64,000 bases of DNA. Origin: Nymphaea colorata. Taxonomy: Eukaryota; Streptophyta; Magnoliopsida; Nymphaeales; Nymphaeaceae. A model generated the notes under the pieces. It ran no database searches. It saw nothing but the letters and a program-made list of their open reading frames with translations, and was not told the origin of the DNA. Made by a program: the position numbers and the translations under genes. This document shows positions 52,201 through 55,850 of the stretch, piece by piece; position 1 is the stretch's first letter; every line of letters begins with the position of its first letter. The stretch is from the NCBI RefSeq assembly GCF_008831285.2, contig NC_045148.1, positions 3,350,001 through 3,414,000 of the forward strand, read 5' to 3'.

Positions 52201-54239
52201 GGAGAATAACCAAGAAACGCACCCTTGATCGATCTGGGATCAAGTTTTTTAATATTGGGATTGTAATTGTTGATAAAACAGGCACAACAAAAGACCCGAG
52301 GTGGAAGAGAGAAAGGTTCACGGCTCCTTGCTAACATAGAATGAGGCGTACGTCCATTCGACACACAACTAGGCATATGGTTAATCAAATACACACTGGT
52401 TAGCACAACGTCCCCCTAGTACTTCTTTGGAAAATGTCATTGGAACAAGAGAGCTTTGGTGACATTTAGCAACTAACGATTCTTTCATTCAGCAACCCCA
52501 TTTTGAGGACGGGTATAACTACAAGATGTCTCATGAACAATCTCCATTTGCCGAAAGAAACTGTTGTCAGAATGACACATATATTCTCGTGCATTGTTAG
52601 GCCGAAAGGTCAGAACAAAAGCTCCAAATTGAGTTTCCACAAGAATGATTAAGGTCTCAATGACATTAGGCATTTCACTACGGTCCTTCAGCAAGTACAC
52701 AAAGATGCTACGAGAGTAATAATCTATAAATGTAATAAAGTACTGAAAACCATGACAAGAGAAAATTCCTGAAGGCCCCAACACATCCGAATGGATGAAA
52801 GCAAATACTTTATTAGAACGACTTGTCGAAACAGGTTACGAAGCCTTAACTTGTTTAGCCAAATGACAAACATCACGATAGCATGGTCATATCTAGACTG
52901 GAAAATATGTCAGGAAACAACTGTCTAAGCACTCCGAACAGAAGATACCCAAGTCTCTCATGCCACCACAAAAAAAGCTGAAGGAAGTCTTCTCTACTCT
53001 TCATTGTCTTGTTAGCCACCGTCACGAGAGCTGCAGCAACACACATGGGTCACGAGAGCTGTAGCAACACACATGGGTAATTGATATAGACCCTCAAAAA
53101 CCAAACCAATCCCAATCCTCTTCTCTATCACCAAGTCTGGGGAAATTTTCAGTTAAGTGTTTGTCTTAAGGACATGAGTCCTTATAAACGTGACACTAAA
53201 ATGACCAGCTATTGCAAAATATAGTTGGGGATTTTCTGTTTTAAAACTGAACAAATTAAACTATTTAAAAGGGAAAAGGTTTATGTCTCATTTAAAAAAG
53301 GATTCCTTCTAGTAATTAGGAGTTTTTTGCTATATAGTTCTGGGCTTTTTGGGTATTCAAAATCTTAAGAGTCTAATTCATGTAGTTAGGGTTTATTATG
53401 TGTATGGTGCTCCAGATTCTTTTCTTATGGTTTCCATTTAAAATAGTTTGTGTATAGAAAGTGTCACTTTGGTAGATATCCCTTGTGCGCAACCGTTTAA
53501 ATAGTTTCCTTTTGATGTTTTTTTTTTTCTGTTCAGTCATGAATATGGTATTAGAGATATAGCCACTTAATGAATTCCTCGTTTCAAGGTATGAGTTTCA
53601 GGTCTATAATGATGAAATCAATCAGTGGTTTTCTGAAGCTATTGGCTGTCCTTGCACGTTAGTGAGATGTTGCAGTTCTGAGGTTCTTCCTTGCACTAAT
53701 GGAAGAACCGGTTCCACGTGTCGAGATACTGATAGCAAGCTAAATTTTGTTAATGAGGCCCAATTCTTGCTGGTGACTGAAGAAAGTGTTGATGACCTTA
53801 ACAGAAGATTGAAGCCAAGTACGCATTCTTTGGGCTACTTCACTATAACAATATTTTGGTTCTTGAATTTTTGCTTCAATAATTTTTCTATTTCCATCAA
53901 CTAGCAAGGAATTATGTTCTTTTCCTTTTTTCATGCTGCTTTGTTGCTTTTGACTTTGAATACATATAATTTTAGAGTATCAATGATCATGCTGTTTGCA
54001 ACATTTATTTCATTAATGAGGTTTCTCTAGTACTTATTTGTGAAGGGCCTCAAGTTGTACTTAGGTTAACATGGATGACCCTTTTCTCTTGGCACTTAGA
54101 TTGTGAGAGATACGAAAGTGATACACTTCTACTTCCAATTGATCCAATTAGATTTCGACCAAATCTTGTCATTGGCGGAGCAGAGCCATATGAAGAAGAT
54201 GATTGGAAAGCCATCCACATTGGCAAGGAGCATTTTTCT
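12324..54239 (+). CDS. ABA3: Molybdenum cofactor sulfurase (partial; nine exons visible)
   Basis: Nine exons (12324-12428, 13051-13128, 13255-13356, 15480-15576, 32800-32910, 47576-47640, 51257-51408, 53589-53818, 54100-54239) join in phase into 360 codons with no stop. Every visible junction is GT-AG. The family protein (~820 residues, cytosolic) is a PLP-dependent cysteine desulfurase fused to a MOSC domain. It puts the terminal sulfur on the molybdenum cofactor of aldehyde oxidase and xanthine dehydrogenase, and so is needed for abscisic acid synthesis. Seen here: [12 protein letters not shown], the cysteine motif [14 protein letters not shown], the [13 protein letters not shown] segment, the MOSC entry motif [20 protein letters not shown], and [19 protein letters not shown]. 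The N-terminal ~370 residues are off the left edge and the C-terminal ~80-100 off the right. The introns hold nested transposons and reach 17.2 and 14.7 kb; the first and last exceed 12 and 9.7 kb. Identification is by family knowledge; function is inferred. Confidence 0.95.
12429..13050 (+). other. Host intron, 622 bp
   Basis: Starts gtaact, ends gctttag. AT-rich, no recognisable transposon. Confidence 0.8.
13051..13128 (+). CDS. ABA3: ABA3 exon 2 of window (catalytic cysteine motif)
   Basis: 26 codons, phase 0 to 0, acceptor ctttag and donor gtatgc. It carries [14 protein letters not shown], the cysteine-rich loop that in Arabidopsis ABA3 holds the persulfide-forming cysteine (Cys430 in my recollection of the literature). 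All three cysteines are present, so the catalytic residue is intact. Confidence 0.95.
13255..13356 (+). CDS. ABA3: ABA3 exon 3 of window
   Basis: 34 codons, phase 0 to 0, acceptor tttctag and donor gtaggc. It reads [11 protein letters not shown], then [21 protein letters not shown], a typical end of the desulfurase domain. The intron before it is only 126 bp, the shortest seen and free of transposons. Confidence 0.95.
13357..15479 (+). other. Host intron with degenerate repeats
   Basis: 2.1 kb intron. It includes AT dinucleotide tracts (14090-14139 and 15036-15058) and an isolated primer-binding-site-like sequence at 14252-14263. The rest is AT-rich and unremarkable; it ends at acceptor tgtgcag. 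Confidence 0.7.
14252..14490 (-). repeat. Possible small LTR-type remnant with primer-binding site
   Basis: GCTCTGATACCA on the + strand is the reverse of TGGTATCAGAGC, the iMet primer site shared by the Copia elements here. It is followed by ~220 bp that end CAACA near 14484. No TG start, partner LTR or coding sequence was seen. It could be a TRIM-like remnant or chance. Confidence 0.3.
15480..15576 (+). CDS. ABA3: ABA3 exon 4 of window
   Basis: 97 bp, phase 0 to 1, acceptor tgtgcag and donor gttgtc (a weak but GT donor). It reads [12 protein letters not shown] and then a low-conservation linker between the desulfurase and MOSC domains. The next intron is 17.2 kb and holds Copia-B, hAT copy 2 and Copia-A. 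Confidence 0.92.
15577..16020 (+). other. Host intron start, nothing recognised
   Basis: Begins gttgtc after exon 4. AT-rich; no ORF or repeat recognised before the Copia scrap that begins near 16020. Confidence 0.6.
16020..16600 (-). pseudogene. Copia reverse transcriptase/RNase H remnant
   Basis: On the - strand: [10 protein letters not shown] (catalytic YVDD, ~16570), [15 protein letters not shown], then [20 protein letters not shown] and [17 protein letters not shown] (16410-16105). Frame breaks and missing conserved residues show decay. It resembles the pol of Copia-B and Copia-C. An integrase scrap of the same type and strand lies beyond Copia-B at 25865-26157, so both may come from one old element split by later insertions. 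Confidence 0.8.
16601..16696 (-). pseudogene. Ty3/gypsy gag remnant, distal piece
   Basis: On the - strand reads KEFIELQ-stop-SHMS and FNKLFEF, the part of a plant gypsy gag that follows the YFPAHAR block found at 25423-25530. Removing Copia-B and one CCTTG copy joins the two pieces, with a one-base slip in an A run. Confidence 0.65.
16702..16987 (-). repeat. 3' LTR of Copia-B (286 bp)
   Basis: TGTTGCAAAA...TTTCAACA. It exceeds the partner LTR by about 50 bp, from two indels: one of ~32 bp (GACGGCCGAGTGG... region, near 16908-16940) and one in the GA-rich stretch near 16740. A purine-rich tract, ttgagggggag on the - strand, adjoins it at 16988. Confidence 0.9.
16988..19967 (-). pseudogene. 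Copia-B pol: protease end, integrase, reverse transcriptase, RNase H
   Basis: Order on the - strand: protease C-terminal part (19967-19720, [18 protein letters not shown]), decayed integrase (~19660-18900, including a GPNVINLL block), hinge (18764-18420, [17 protein letters not shown]), RT (18420-17801: [58 protein letters not shown]) and RNase H (17801-16995: [16 protein letters not shown]-like block, [20 protein letters not shown]). Frame breaks near 18085, 17801 and 17376, and integrase stops, make it non-coding as a whole. The YVDD catalytic motif survives. Confidence 0.88.
19968..20160. repeat. Terminal and subterminal palindromes, transposase-5' end of hAT copy 2
   Basis: Three perfect GTATCGTACGATAC palindromes and decayed ones (for example with TCGCACGA) within ~190 bp. 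Matches the 11560-11749 end of copy 1. Confidence 0.8.
20523..23041 (+). pseudogene. hAT transposase, copy 2 (exon 1 broken, exons 2 and 3 intact)
   Basis: Exon 1 20523-22367, exon 2 22458-22662, exon 3 22759-23041, with GT-AG introns of 90 and 96 bp. The BED finger (CGFC...KHH), SDGWTD and ITDNAAN core motifs and the CERNWS hATC block are present. Two lesions: codon 126 is TGA where copy 1 has GGA (position ~20898), and a 7 bp deletion near 22341 shifts the end of exon 1 out of frame with exon 2. Exons 2 and 3 are clean, including the acidic tail that copy 1 loses. Not functional alone as read. ATG chosen from [10 protein letters not shown], shared with copy 1. Confidence 0.9.
23399..23491. 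repeat. Subterminal 11 bp array, transposase-3' end of hAT copy 2
   Basis: TTACGATACGG-type units in tandem (four consecutive, against three in copy 1), then the terminal repeat ending ACAACATTG. Confidence 0.8.
23500..23871 (-). pseudogene. Copia-B protease front part
   Basis: On the - strand a 68-codon frame (23871-23665) leads to [13 protein letters not shown], the retropepsin motif with the usual DSG changed to DSR, then [13 protein letters not shown], where hAT copy 2 cuts in. No zinc-knuckle gag upstream. Confidence 0.7.
23907..24034. repeat. Imperfect tandem duplication (~67 and 61 bp)
   Basis: Two units starting AAGGGGCTGATCA at 23907 and 23974; the second lacks 6 bp and has several substitutions. 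Lies in the leader of Copia-B. Confidence 0.85.
24542..24707. repeat. Tandem duplication of 83 bp plus AT tract
   Basis: Units starting CTCACAGCTGTGCATATA at 24542 and 24625 are nearly identical; an AT microsatellite follows to ~24736. A shorter duplication (CCAATAGATTGTGTAGGTCC) occurs at ~24423-24470. This is Copia-B leader, not coding. Confidence 0.85.
25171..25183 (-). other. Primer-binding site of Copia-B
   Basis: TGGTATCAGAGCC on the - strand, next to the 5' LTR. Initiator-Met tRNA type. Confidence 0.9.
25184..25417 (-). repeat. 5' LTR of Copia-B (234 bp)
   Basis: TGTTGCAAAA...TTTCAACA, matching the 3' LTR except for about 50 bp of indels and scattered substitutions, which points to an older insertion than Copia-A. 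Confidence 0.9.
25423..25865 (-). pseudogene. Ty3/gypsy gag remnant, main piece
   Basis: On the - strand: [20 protein letters not shown] (~25840-25780), then [10 protein letters not shown]-stop-WWQL, and [19 protein letters not shown] with TYFPAHAR at ~25430. WW...ISW.QF...F...YFP is the plant gypsy capsid (retrotrans_gag) signature. It is cut by Copia-B and continues at 16601-16696. It contains a stop and no other gypsy domain, so it is a scrap. Confidence 0.75.
25866..26157 (-). pseudogene. Copia integrase C-terminal remnant
   Basis: On the - strand reads [10 protein letters not shown] (decayed form of the QNGVAER block with the third catalytic Glu lost), ICIRLFGEM (WGDAI region), [20 protein letters not shown]. 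Frame is partly kept. Probably the upstream part of the element whose RT lies at 16020-16600. Confidence 0.7.
26165..26794 (+). pseudogene. Old + strand Copia remnant: RT end and RNase H, left piece
   Basis: Reads [12 protein letters not shown], then [59 protein letters not shown] and [12 protein letters not shown]. Decayed, with stops. Cut at 26794 by Copia-A (target site CCTAT); the rest follows at 32147. Confidence 0.8.
26795..27043 (-). repeat. 3' LTR of Copia-A (249 bp)
   Basis: TGTAGAAATA...CTATCAACA; followed by CTCCCCCTCAAG, the polypurine tract on the - strand. Confidence 0.95.
27038..31402 (-). CDS. Copia-A Gag-Pol polyprotein, intact
   Basis: 1454 codons from 31402; the likely start is the Met at 31363 ([10 protein letters not shown]), matching related copies. 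Domains: gag ~15-290 with zinc knuckle CX2CX4HX4C at 269-282; protease with DSGA at 365-368; integrase with zinc-binding HHCC (H502, H507, C531, C534) and catalytic D561, D624, E660 (35 residues between the last two); RT ~980-1230 with [13 protein letters not shown] and YVDD at 1131-1134; RNase H with [19 protein letters not shown] and [12 protein letters not shown]. All key residues are present and the order is protease-integrase-RT-RNase H, as in Ty1/copia. The stop lies five bases inside the 3' LTR. It would make capsid and the enzymes for its own cDNA and integration. Confidence 0.97.
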   Translation of the reverse strand: MLLAALAAYWSVIMAASSSSTVNTNPTEIGAFRTENVPMQVITLRLTKDNYFSWSPAMTMGIAGRGRMAYIDGSNPEPARTSDVWHTWFLEDNQVKTWIVNSVSADIQPLILRKKTARDMWVVLEQMYGQKKTAIRTYQVMKTVYGIRQGTSSVAEYYGALKAKWEELDYHSDIPWHCPHDQALYVAHEWENRVFLFLAGLNDEFEGVRSQILNSGEVSSIEDVYSCVEAEEQRRLVTKEGKRELVPYNERSALVSRGPGGPSRSLRRCTHCKKTGHTVDYCWDLHPEKKGNRGRSLTGRTPVSEVQASSGEKVSISADQLRELRAYLGRLDVNKTETSEGTTANHALAAIGNQGNSSVGEWIVDSGATHHMTGNPKLFHEYKLSSGRERVSLADGSSTCVAGEGTLSLLDKFHVQGALHVPQFPLNLLSVSRLTKELNCELIFSADRCVLQDLVTGKRIGIGLASDGLYRLPIRVATALLTAIRKTDKRREDCLQSFMYWHERFGHLPFGILKHLFPDLCSSFDVSSISCDVCQFAKHVRASYPLSSSCANEAFSLIHSDVWGPSGIHTRQGFQYFITFIDDFSRATFIYLLKDRSEVPRIIETFILLVHTQYGANVKTFRSDNAREYMCRPVEEFLRHRGIVHETSCSYTPPQNGVAERKNRQLLNVTRALLFQRNLPKHYWGDAVLTSAYLINRMPSRVLNGRTPHSLLPGSRPPFPLPPRVFGCVCFIHDHSPNVKKLDPRSIKGVFVGYSPTQKGYKCIDPITGRAYVTRDVTFLEHASYFGVNPLQGEQSVGREEYSQRQELQFIDFLDYKKTESLNTVDVPENEERGDNSIEKEGPQLFGQFYSRRGTRTEVMTCDARSTSNPNATPSLDEPSPTEETVETHDEVEKKNDDLPIALRKGVRSCTQHPIGNFVSYSRLGKDYKCFVSTLSLVVIPRTVAEAQSDSKWADAMKEEIDALRRNLTWEVVKIPEAAHLVGSKWVYTIKYKPDGSVERYKARLVAKGFSQKYGIDYLETFAPVAKMKTVRVVISLAVMKEWKMYQLDVKNAFLNGDLEEEVYMHMPPGYEEPEMCCKLKKALYGLKQSPRAWFERLRRVMIRHGYKQGNGDHTLFVKKKESKVTLLLVYVDDMIVTGDDEEEIIKLKGLLATEFDLKDLGKLRYFLGMEVARSSTGLVLNQRKYTLDLLEETGKLGCRPTPTPFDTGHKLSLRDGEPLCEEDKGRYQRLVGKLIYLTLTRPDITFVVNVLSQFMHAPTDAHLKAVDRVLCYLKKNPGKGLLYVKQETVEIEGYSDADWAGCGDTRRSTTGYCVYLGGNLVVWRSKRQDVCSRSSAEAEYRAVAMGVSELLWLKILLTDIGIEIEGPMKMYCDNKSAINLANNPVLHDRTKHVEIDRHFIRERIDAKELILPYMKSEDQTADVLTKALPSASFERNVSKLGMFDMYAQLEGEC
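31403..31879 (-). other. GC-rich leader of Copia-A
   Basis: Untranslated leader between primer-binding site and gag, with imperfect repeats of GCGCTGGGCGG-type units. ORFs here on either strand are compositional. Confidence 0.7.
31880..31892 (-). other. Primer-binding site of Copia-A
   Basis: TGGTATCAGAGCC on the - strand directly beside the 5' LTR. Confidence 0.93.
31893..32141 (-). repeat. 5' LTR of Copia-A (249 bp)
   Basis: Same length as the 3' LTR and different at one base by eye. Confidence 0.95.
32147..32600 (+). pseudogene. Old + strand Copia remnant: RNase H end and possible 3' LTR
   Basis: Continues the piece at 26794: [20 protein letters not shown]-like block, [19 protein letters not shown], and a decayed [10 protein letters not shown] end. 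A purine-rich TTGAGGAGAAG at ~32377 and a TG at 32388 suggest a 3' LTR start; TATAAAAACG near 32510 could be its TATA box. The LTR end was not found. Confidence 0.65.
32800..32910 (+). CDS. ABA3: ABA3 exon 5 of window (MOSC domain entry)
   Basis: 111 bp, phase 1 to 1, acceptor ctgtttcag and donor gtatgt. It reads [14 protein letters not shown] and then [10 protein letters not shown], the N-terminal beta-barrel motif of MOSC proteins. It is isolated between two transposon-filled introns of 17.2 and 14.7 kb. Confidence 0.94.
32911..33690 (+). other. Host intron
   Basis: AT-rich; begins gtatgt. Nothing recognised before the CAAGG target site of Copia-G1. Confidence 0.65.
33696..33975 (-). repeat. 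3' LTR of Copia-G1 (280 bp)
   Basis: TGTAAGATTTTGAATATG...CATATCTTAACT; terminal A changed to T. A decayed polypurine tract (CTCTCCTCAAG on the + strand) adjoins it. Confidence 0.85.
33976..34431 (-). pseudogene. Copia-G1 RNase H, C-terminal piece
   Basis: Decayed frames match the C-terminal pol of Copia-G2: [22 protein letters not shown]-like block around 34230-34290 and [16 protein letters not shown]-like block near 34150. Cut by Copia-G2 at 34436 within the DADWAGDP motif. Confidence 0.75.
34437..34721 (+). repeat. 5' LTR of Copia-G2 (285 bp)
   Basis: TGTCTGTATGTATATTGG...ATTCTTACA. The 3' LTR begins TGTTAAGTCTGTGTG, so 6 bp near the start differ, plus scattered substitutions and a 1 bp indel near the end. 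Confidence 0.9.
34722..34734 (+). other. Primer-binding site of Copia-G2
   Basis: TGGTATCAGAGCC directly after the 5' LTR; initiator-Met tRNA type. Confidence 0.92.
35045..36556 (+). pseudogene. Copia-G2 gag and protease
   Basis: 503-codon frame. Gag starts [20 protein letters not shown] with [16 protein letters not shown] and [19 protein letters not shown]; a zinc knuckle [14 protein letters not shown] keeps C, C, H, C but has Ala for the usual Gly before His. The protease motif is [12 protein letters not shown] instead of [10 protein letters not shown], so the DSG site is lost. A frameshift near 36345 ends the native frame; the last ~65 residues are off-frame. Confidence 0.88.
36557..37453 (+). 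pseudogene. Copia-G2 integrase
   Basis: WHGRLAHCS precedes 36557; then [14 protein letters not shown] (zinc-binding), [13 protein letters not shown] (first Asp), a frame change near 36890, [11 protein letters not shown] (second Asp), [16 protein letters not shown] (Glu), [14 protein letters not shown] at ~37451 ends the frame. DD-E residues are all present, but the frames are split. Confidence 0.87.
37490..38520 (+). pseudogene. Copia-G2 hinge and reverse transcriptase
   Basis: Hinge with [18 protein letters not shown], then a 3' slip near 37790; in-frame TAG at ~37847 and TGA (for Trp) at ~37894 interrupt the RT start. From 37954: [70 protein letters not shown] with catalytic YVDD. The frame ends at 38520 with a further slip. 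Confidence 0.87.
38532..39317 (+). pseudogene. Copia-G2 RT end and RNase H
   Basis: 261-codon frame: [79 protein letters not shown] and the terminal [12 protein letters not shown]. RNase H acidic residues are retained. It runs into the 3' LTR. Confidence 0.88.
39312..39602 (+). repeat. 3' LTR of Copia-G2 (291 bp)
   Basis: TGTTAAGTCTGTG...GATTCTTACA, preceded by a polypurine tract. Followed by the CAATC duplication. Confidence 0.9.
39608..40774 (-). pseudogene. Copia-G1 RT and RNase H, N-terminal piece
   Basis: On the - strand: [20 protein letters not shown] (40774), [20 protein letters not shown], a decayed middle, [15 protein letters not shown] (~40110), [20 protein letters not shown] (40055), [13 protein letters not shown], and [14 protein letters not shown] to FTYTDAD at 39610. 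Frame breaks near 40440, 40080, 39870. Confidence 0.85.
40832..42127 (-). pseudogene. Copia-G1 integrase
   Basis: On the - strand from ~42127: [10 protein letters not shown]-type region partly off frame, [68 protein letters not shown] (Gly to Asp in the QNGIAE block), then 41200-40832 with [18 protein letters not shown]. Two main frames; ~65 bp between them is broken. Confidence 0.86.
42128..43419 (-). pseudogene. Copia-G1 gag and protease
   Basis: On the - strand: [20 protein letters not shown] (43340), [40 protein letters not shown] (43207-42647), zinc knuckle [14 protein letters not shown], protease [15 protein letters not shown] with DSG intact (~42340). A ~7-base-scale slip near 42650 splits it. 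Confidence 0.86.
43440..43677 (-). other. Copia-G1 leader with GATTAGGGCAGA repeats
   Basis: Several near-copies of GATTAGGGCAGA (CTGCCCTAATC on the coding strand) in ~230 bp. The Copia-G2 leader (34775-35040) has the same CTGCCCTAA-type repetition, so this is a family trait. Confidence 0.75.
43678..43689 (-). other. Primer-binding site of Copia-G1
   Basis: TGGTATCAGAGC on the - strand beside the 5' LTR. Confidence 0.88.
43690..43977 (-). repeat. 5' LTR of Copia-G1 (288 bp)
   Basis: Starts TATAAGATTTTG (TG mutated to TA), ends ATATCTTAACA, then CAAGG. Confidence 0.85.
43983..44749 (+). other. Unassigned intron sequence
   Basis: About 770 bp between Copia-G1 and G3. Short frames on both strands (for example 44283-44017, -) match no family I recognise. 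No repeats or splice-bounded exon seen. Confidence 0.5.
44750..45046 (-). repeat. 3' LTR of Copia-G3 (approximate)
   Basis: Right edge CTTAACA at 45046 is clear from the polypurine tract. Left edge, TG at 44750, is inferred from the 280-290 bp size of related LTRs; the internal CCTCTTGTTATCATTATATA stretch is shared with G1. Confidence 0.65.
45041..45841 (-). pseudogene. Copia-G3 RNase H
   Basis: Frames 45841-45503 ([45 protein letters not shown]) and 45373-45041 ([49 protein letters not shown]). A stop (TGA for Trp in DADW, ~45500) and a frame change lie between. Confidence 0.86.
45823..46719 (-). pseudogene. Copia-G3 reverse transcriptase
   Basis: 298-codon frame with an intact RT core: [109 protein letters not shown] is present; it ends early at a frame slip near 45860. 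Confidence 0.87.
46659..47421 (-). pseudogene. Copia-G3 integrase C-terminal part
   Basis: Frame 47421-47194 holds [20 protein letters not shown] with the catalytic Glu and [20 protein letters not shown]; 47090-46659 holds [14 protein letters not shown] and the hinge. The first two catalytic Asp residues lie in the missing portion. Confidence 0.85.
47576..47640 (+). CDS. ABA3: ABA3 exon 6 of window
   Basis: 65 bp, phase 1 to 0, acceptor catgcag and donor gtactt. It reads [21 protein letters not shown], matching the YDREW...LTQKK motif of MOSC_N. The broken end of Copia-G3 lies only ~155 bp upstream, yet the splice acceptor is intact. Confidence 0.93.
47641..48886 (+). other. Host intron, left part
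   Basis: AT-rich; begins gtactt. No ORF or known repeat recognised. It ends in the CATCCGAG target duplication of the MITE. Confidence 0.6.
48887..49326. mobile_element. hAT-type MITE (440 bp)
   Basis: Perfect 8 bp target duplication CATCCGAG (48879-48886, 49327-49334) and 16 bp terminal inverted repeats CTAAGTCACATGGGTA. Inner stretches repeat GGTACAG/CTGTACC-type words. No coding capacity. Its terminal repeats differ from those of the 3.5 kb hAT pair, so another transposase must have mobilised it. An AT microsatellite has expanded inside it. Confidence 0.85.
49152..49229. repeat. AT dinucleotide microsatellite (~39 units)
   Basis: Uninterrupted AT tract of about 78 bp within the MITE. The IYIYIY frame over it is not a gene. 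Confidence 0.95.
49335..51256 (+). other. Host intron, right part
   Basis: AT-rich, with a T-rich stretch near 50460-50560 and no recognisable element. Ends ctgtag before exon 51257. Confidence 0.6.
51257..51408 (+). CDS. ABA3: ABA3 exon 7 of window
   Basis: 152 bp, phase 0 to 2, acceptor ctgtag and donor gtacaa. It reads [16 protein letters not shown], then [18 protein letters not shown], the middle of the MOSC N-terminal region. The 3' part is less conserved. Confidence 0.92.
51409..51954 (+). other. Host intron
   Basis: Begins gtacaa. No feature recognised before the Copia scrap. Confidence 0.6.
51955..53139 (-). pseudogene. Copia fragment: protease end and integrase
   Basis: On the - strand from 53139: [20 protein letters not shown]-like block, decayed zinc-binding region, [20 protein letters not shown] (52784), [31 protein letters not shown] (second Asp changed to Asn), [13 protein letters not shown], then [20 protein letters not shown] and [10 protein letters not shown] (52406-52107), ending near [10 protein letters not shown] at ~52060. 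It is of the Copia-A/D type. No LTRs or target duplication: truncated at both ends. It holds a ~28 bp tandem duplication at ~53023-53078. Confidence 0.85.
53140..53588 (+). other. Host intron
   Basis: AT-rich, ends in a T-run and tttcaag. Nothing else seen. Confidence 0.6.
53589..53818 (+). CDS. ABA3: ABA3 exon 8 of window
   Basis: 230 bp, phase 2 to 1, acceptor tttcaag and donor gtacgc. It reads [18 protein letters not shown], then [22 protein letters not shown], the conserved MOSC core block. A variable insert rich in Ser and Thr separates the two blocks, as is usual in plant homologues. Confidence 0.94.
54100..54239 (+). CDS. ABA3: ABA3 exon 9 of window
   Basis: 140 bp, phase 1 to 0, acceptor cacttag and donor gtaaga. 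It reads [20 protein letters not shown], then [13 protein letters not shown], the cofactor-binding MOSC motif. The next exon, expected to carry the GGCNRCQ-type motif, is not visible in 54240-64000; that intron contains Copia-C and Copia-D. Confidence 0.94.
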
Positions 54240-54548
54240 GTAAGAATTCAAGTCTTTCTAGTGTATTTTGATTTATTATCTTCAGCATGCATGATATATC
54301 ACCTTTGCTTTATTAGTGAAAAAATGGGGTAGAGAATCTCTTTCGTTTTGCTTTTTTCCTTCTTTTCTTATTAGGATCAAGTATTGGCATCAAAATAGTA
54401 ACATGCTTTGTTGTTATATTTCTCTCCTTTTCCTCAAACTATCCCTTTCTACACACATTATTGGTGTGTGAGGTTCCAATGATTCCAAAATAGTCGTAGC
54501 ACATGTTTCTATGTGTACACTGTTAGGTCATGATGTCTAGGTTTATTA
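54240..54548 (+). other. Host intron start
   Basis: Begins gtaaga; unremarkable up to the ACATG target site of Copia-C. Confidence 0.65.
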
Positions 54549-54553
54549 ACATG

Positions 54554-54769
54554 TGTTAAAGAGTATTTCTGAAATATTAGAAAGTTAGAGAGGATGTCTT
54601 TAAACATTTTCTTATAGTTGTTGGACTGTTTTTGTAAAGTGTTTACAGCCAGCCCTAATCTCTTTTAAAAGAGACTAGGGTTATGTTAATGAATTAATCC
54701 TTTTGGCTCTCTCTCTCTCTTGTTCTCTCCTTTCCTCGACATCTCTCTCGTCTCTCTCAATCTGTAACA
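54554..54769 (+). repeat. 5' LTR of Copia-C (216 bp)
   Basis: TGTTAAAGAGTATTTC...TCTGTAACA. Contains CT microsatellite. Compared with the 3' LTR it has an extra ~15 bp (GTTTTTGTAAAGTGTTTACA region) and a shorter CT tract. Confidence 0.92.
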
Positions 54770-54782
54770 TGGTATCAGAGCC
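54770..54782 (+). other. Primer-binding site of Copia-C
   Basis: TGGTATCAGAGCC after the LTR; initiator-Met tRNA type. Confidence 0.92.
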
Positions 54783-55235
54783 AGGTTCGATCCTGGGACC
54801 TGTGGGTTGTGGGCCCACCACGCTTCAGTGCGCTGTAAAGTGAAATCAGTAAAGTGAGGCTTTGTGAGGTGTGGACTGCTGCTAATCGTAAGTACAAGAT
54901 ATTTCAGTTGATGTCGTTGATTTTTTTGTTGTGTGGACAACAAGTTTTATGAGAAACTGCTGTGTTTAGGAGTAACAACAGTCTTTTGTTGTTGGGTGAA
55001 GAAGTTTCAATCATCGACTGAAACAGTTGGTTCCACATTGCTGCATGTTTTATAAATTTCCAAATCTGCTTGTTTGAGAAAGTTTCAGATATTGCTTCCA
55101 GTTTGAGATATTGCTGCCCGTTTGAGAAAGTTTCAGAGTTGCCATTGGAGTCACAAGCCTCTCTTCCAAATTTGTCTGTGTTGCCGTTGATCCTTTATCT
55201 CTGATGTTAGTGGACAGCAACATCCTAGACTCTTA

Positions 55236-55850
55236 ATGTGTACACCAATAGAGTTTTCTTCATTTACTATGGTTGAAAACAGTAAATCTGAGGGCTCTGC
55301 TGTATACAAGATGGCTGGAAATTCCTTCTCATATGCCAATACTACTGTAATAGACTTTGCCTTCTCTGTTGGTGCTCCTATCGAAGGCCTAGATATGATG
55401 TGGATGATAGATTCTAGCTCTCCTGTGTTGGGCAGCAATGATATCTATCTCCCACATTTAGGCACTATTACCCACGTGCTCTATGCTCCTCAGTTTCTTG
55501 TTAATTTGTTATTTGTTAAGCAGCTAGCTATTGTCTTACAGTGTAGAGTCATTTTTTACCCTAGTTCATGTTCTTTTCAGGACTTACTAACTGGGAAGGT
55601 AATTGGTGGCGGCCATGAACGTGAGGGTCTCTATTTCTTGTTTGTCCCAGTAAATGTTGCTGCATCATCATTCTCGTCAAAGACTTCTCCTTTCTAGTGG
55701 CATCTCAGACTGGGTCATCCATCAGTGTCCAAACTTCGTCGCATGTTTCCAAGTATGACTGCATCAGAGTCCTTCTTATGTGATGCTTGCCAGTTAGGCA
55801 AACATACACGAAGCAACTTTCCTTCGAGTCAGAGTCCATCTAGTCAAAGT
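55236..55850 (+). pseudogene. Copia-C protease and pre-integrase region
   Basis: Frame 55236-55697: MMWMIDSSSPV is the altered protease site (DSS for DSG, followed by a deletion), then THVLYAPQFLVNLLFVKQLA and GKVIGGGHEREGLYFL. A TAG at ~55695 precedes WHLRLGHPSVSKLRRMFP and [15 protein letters not shown]. Confidence 0.82.
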
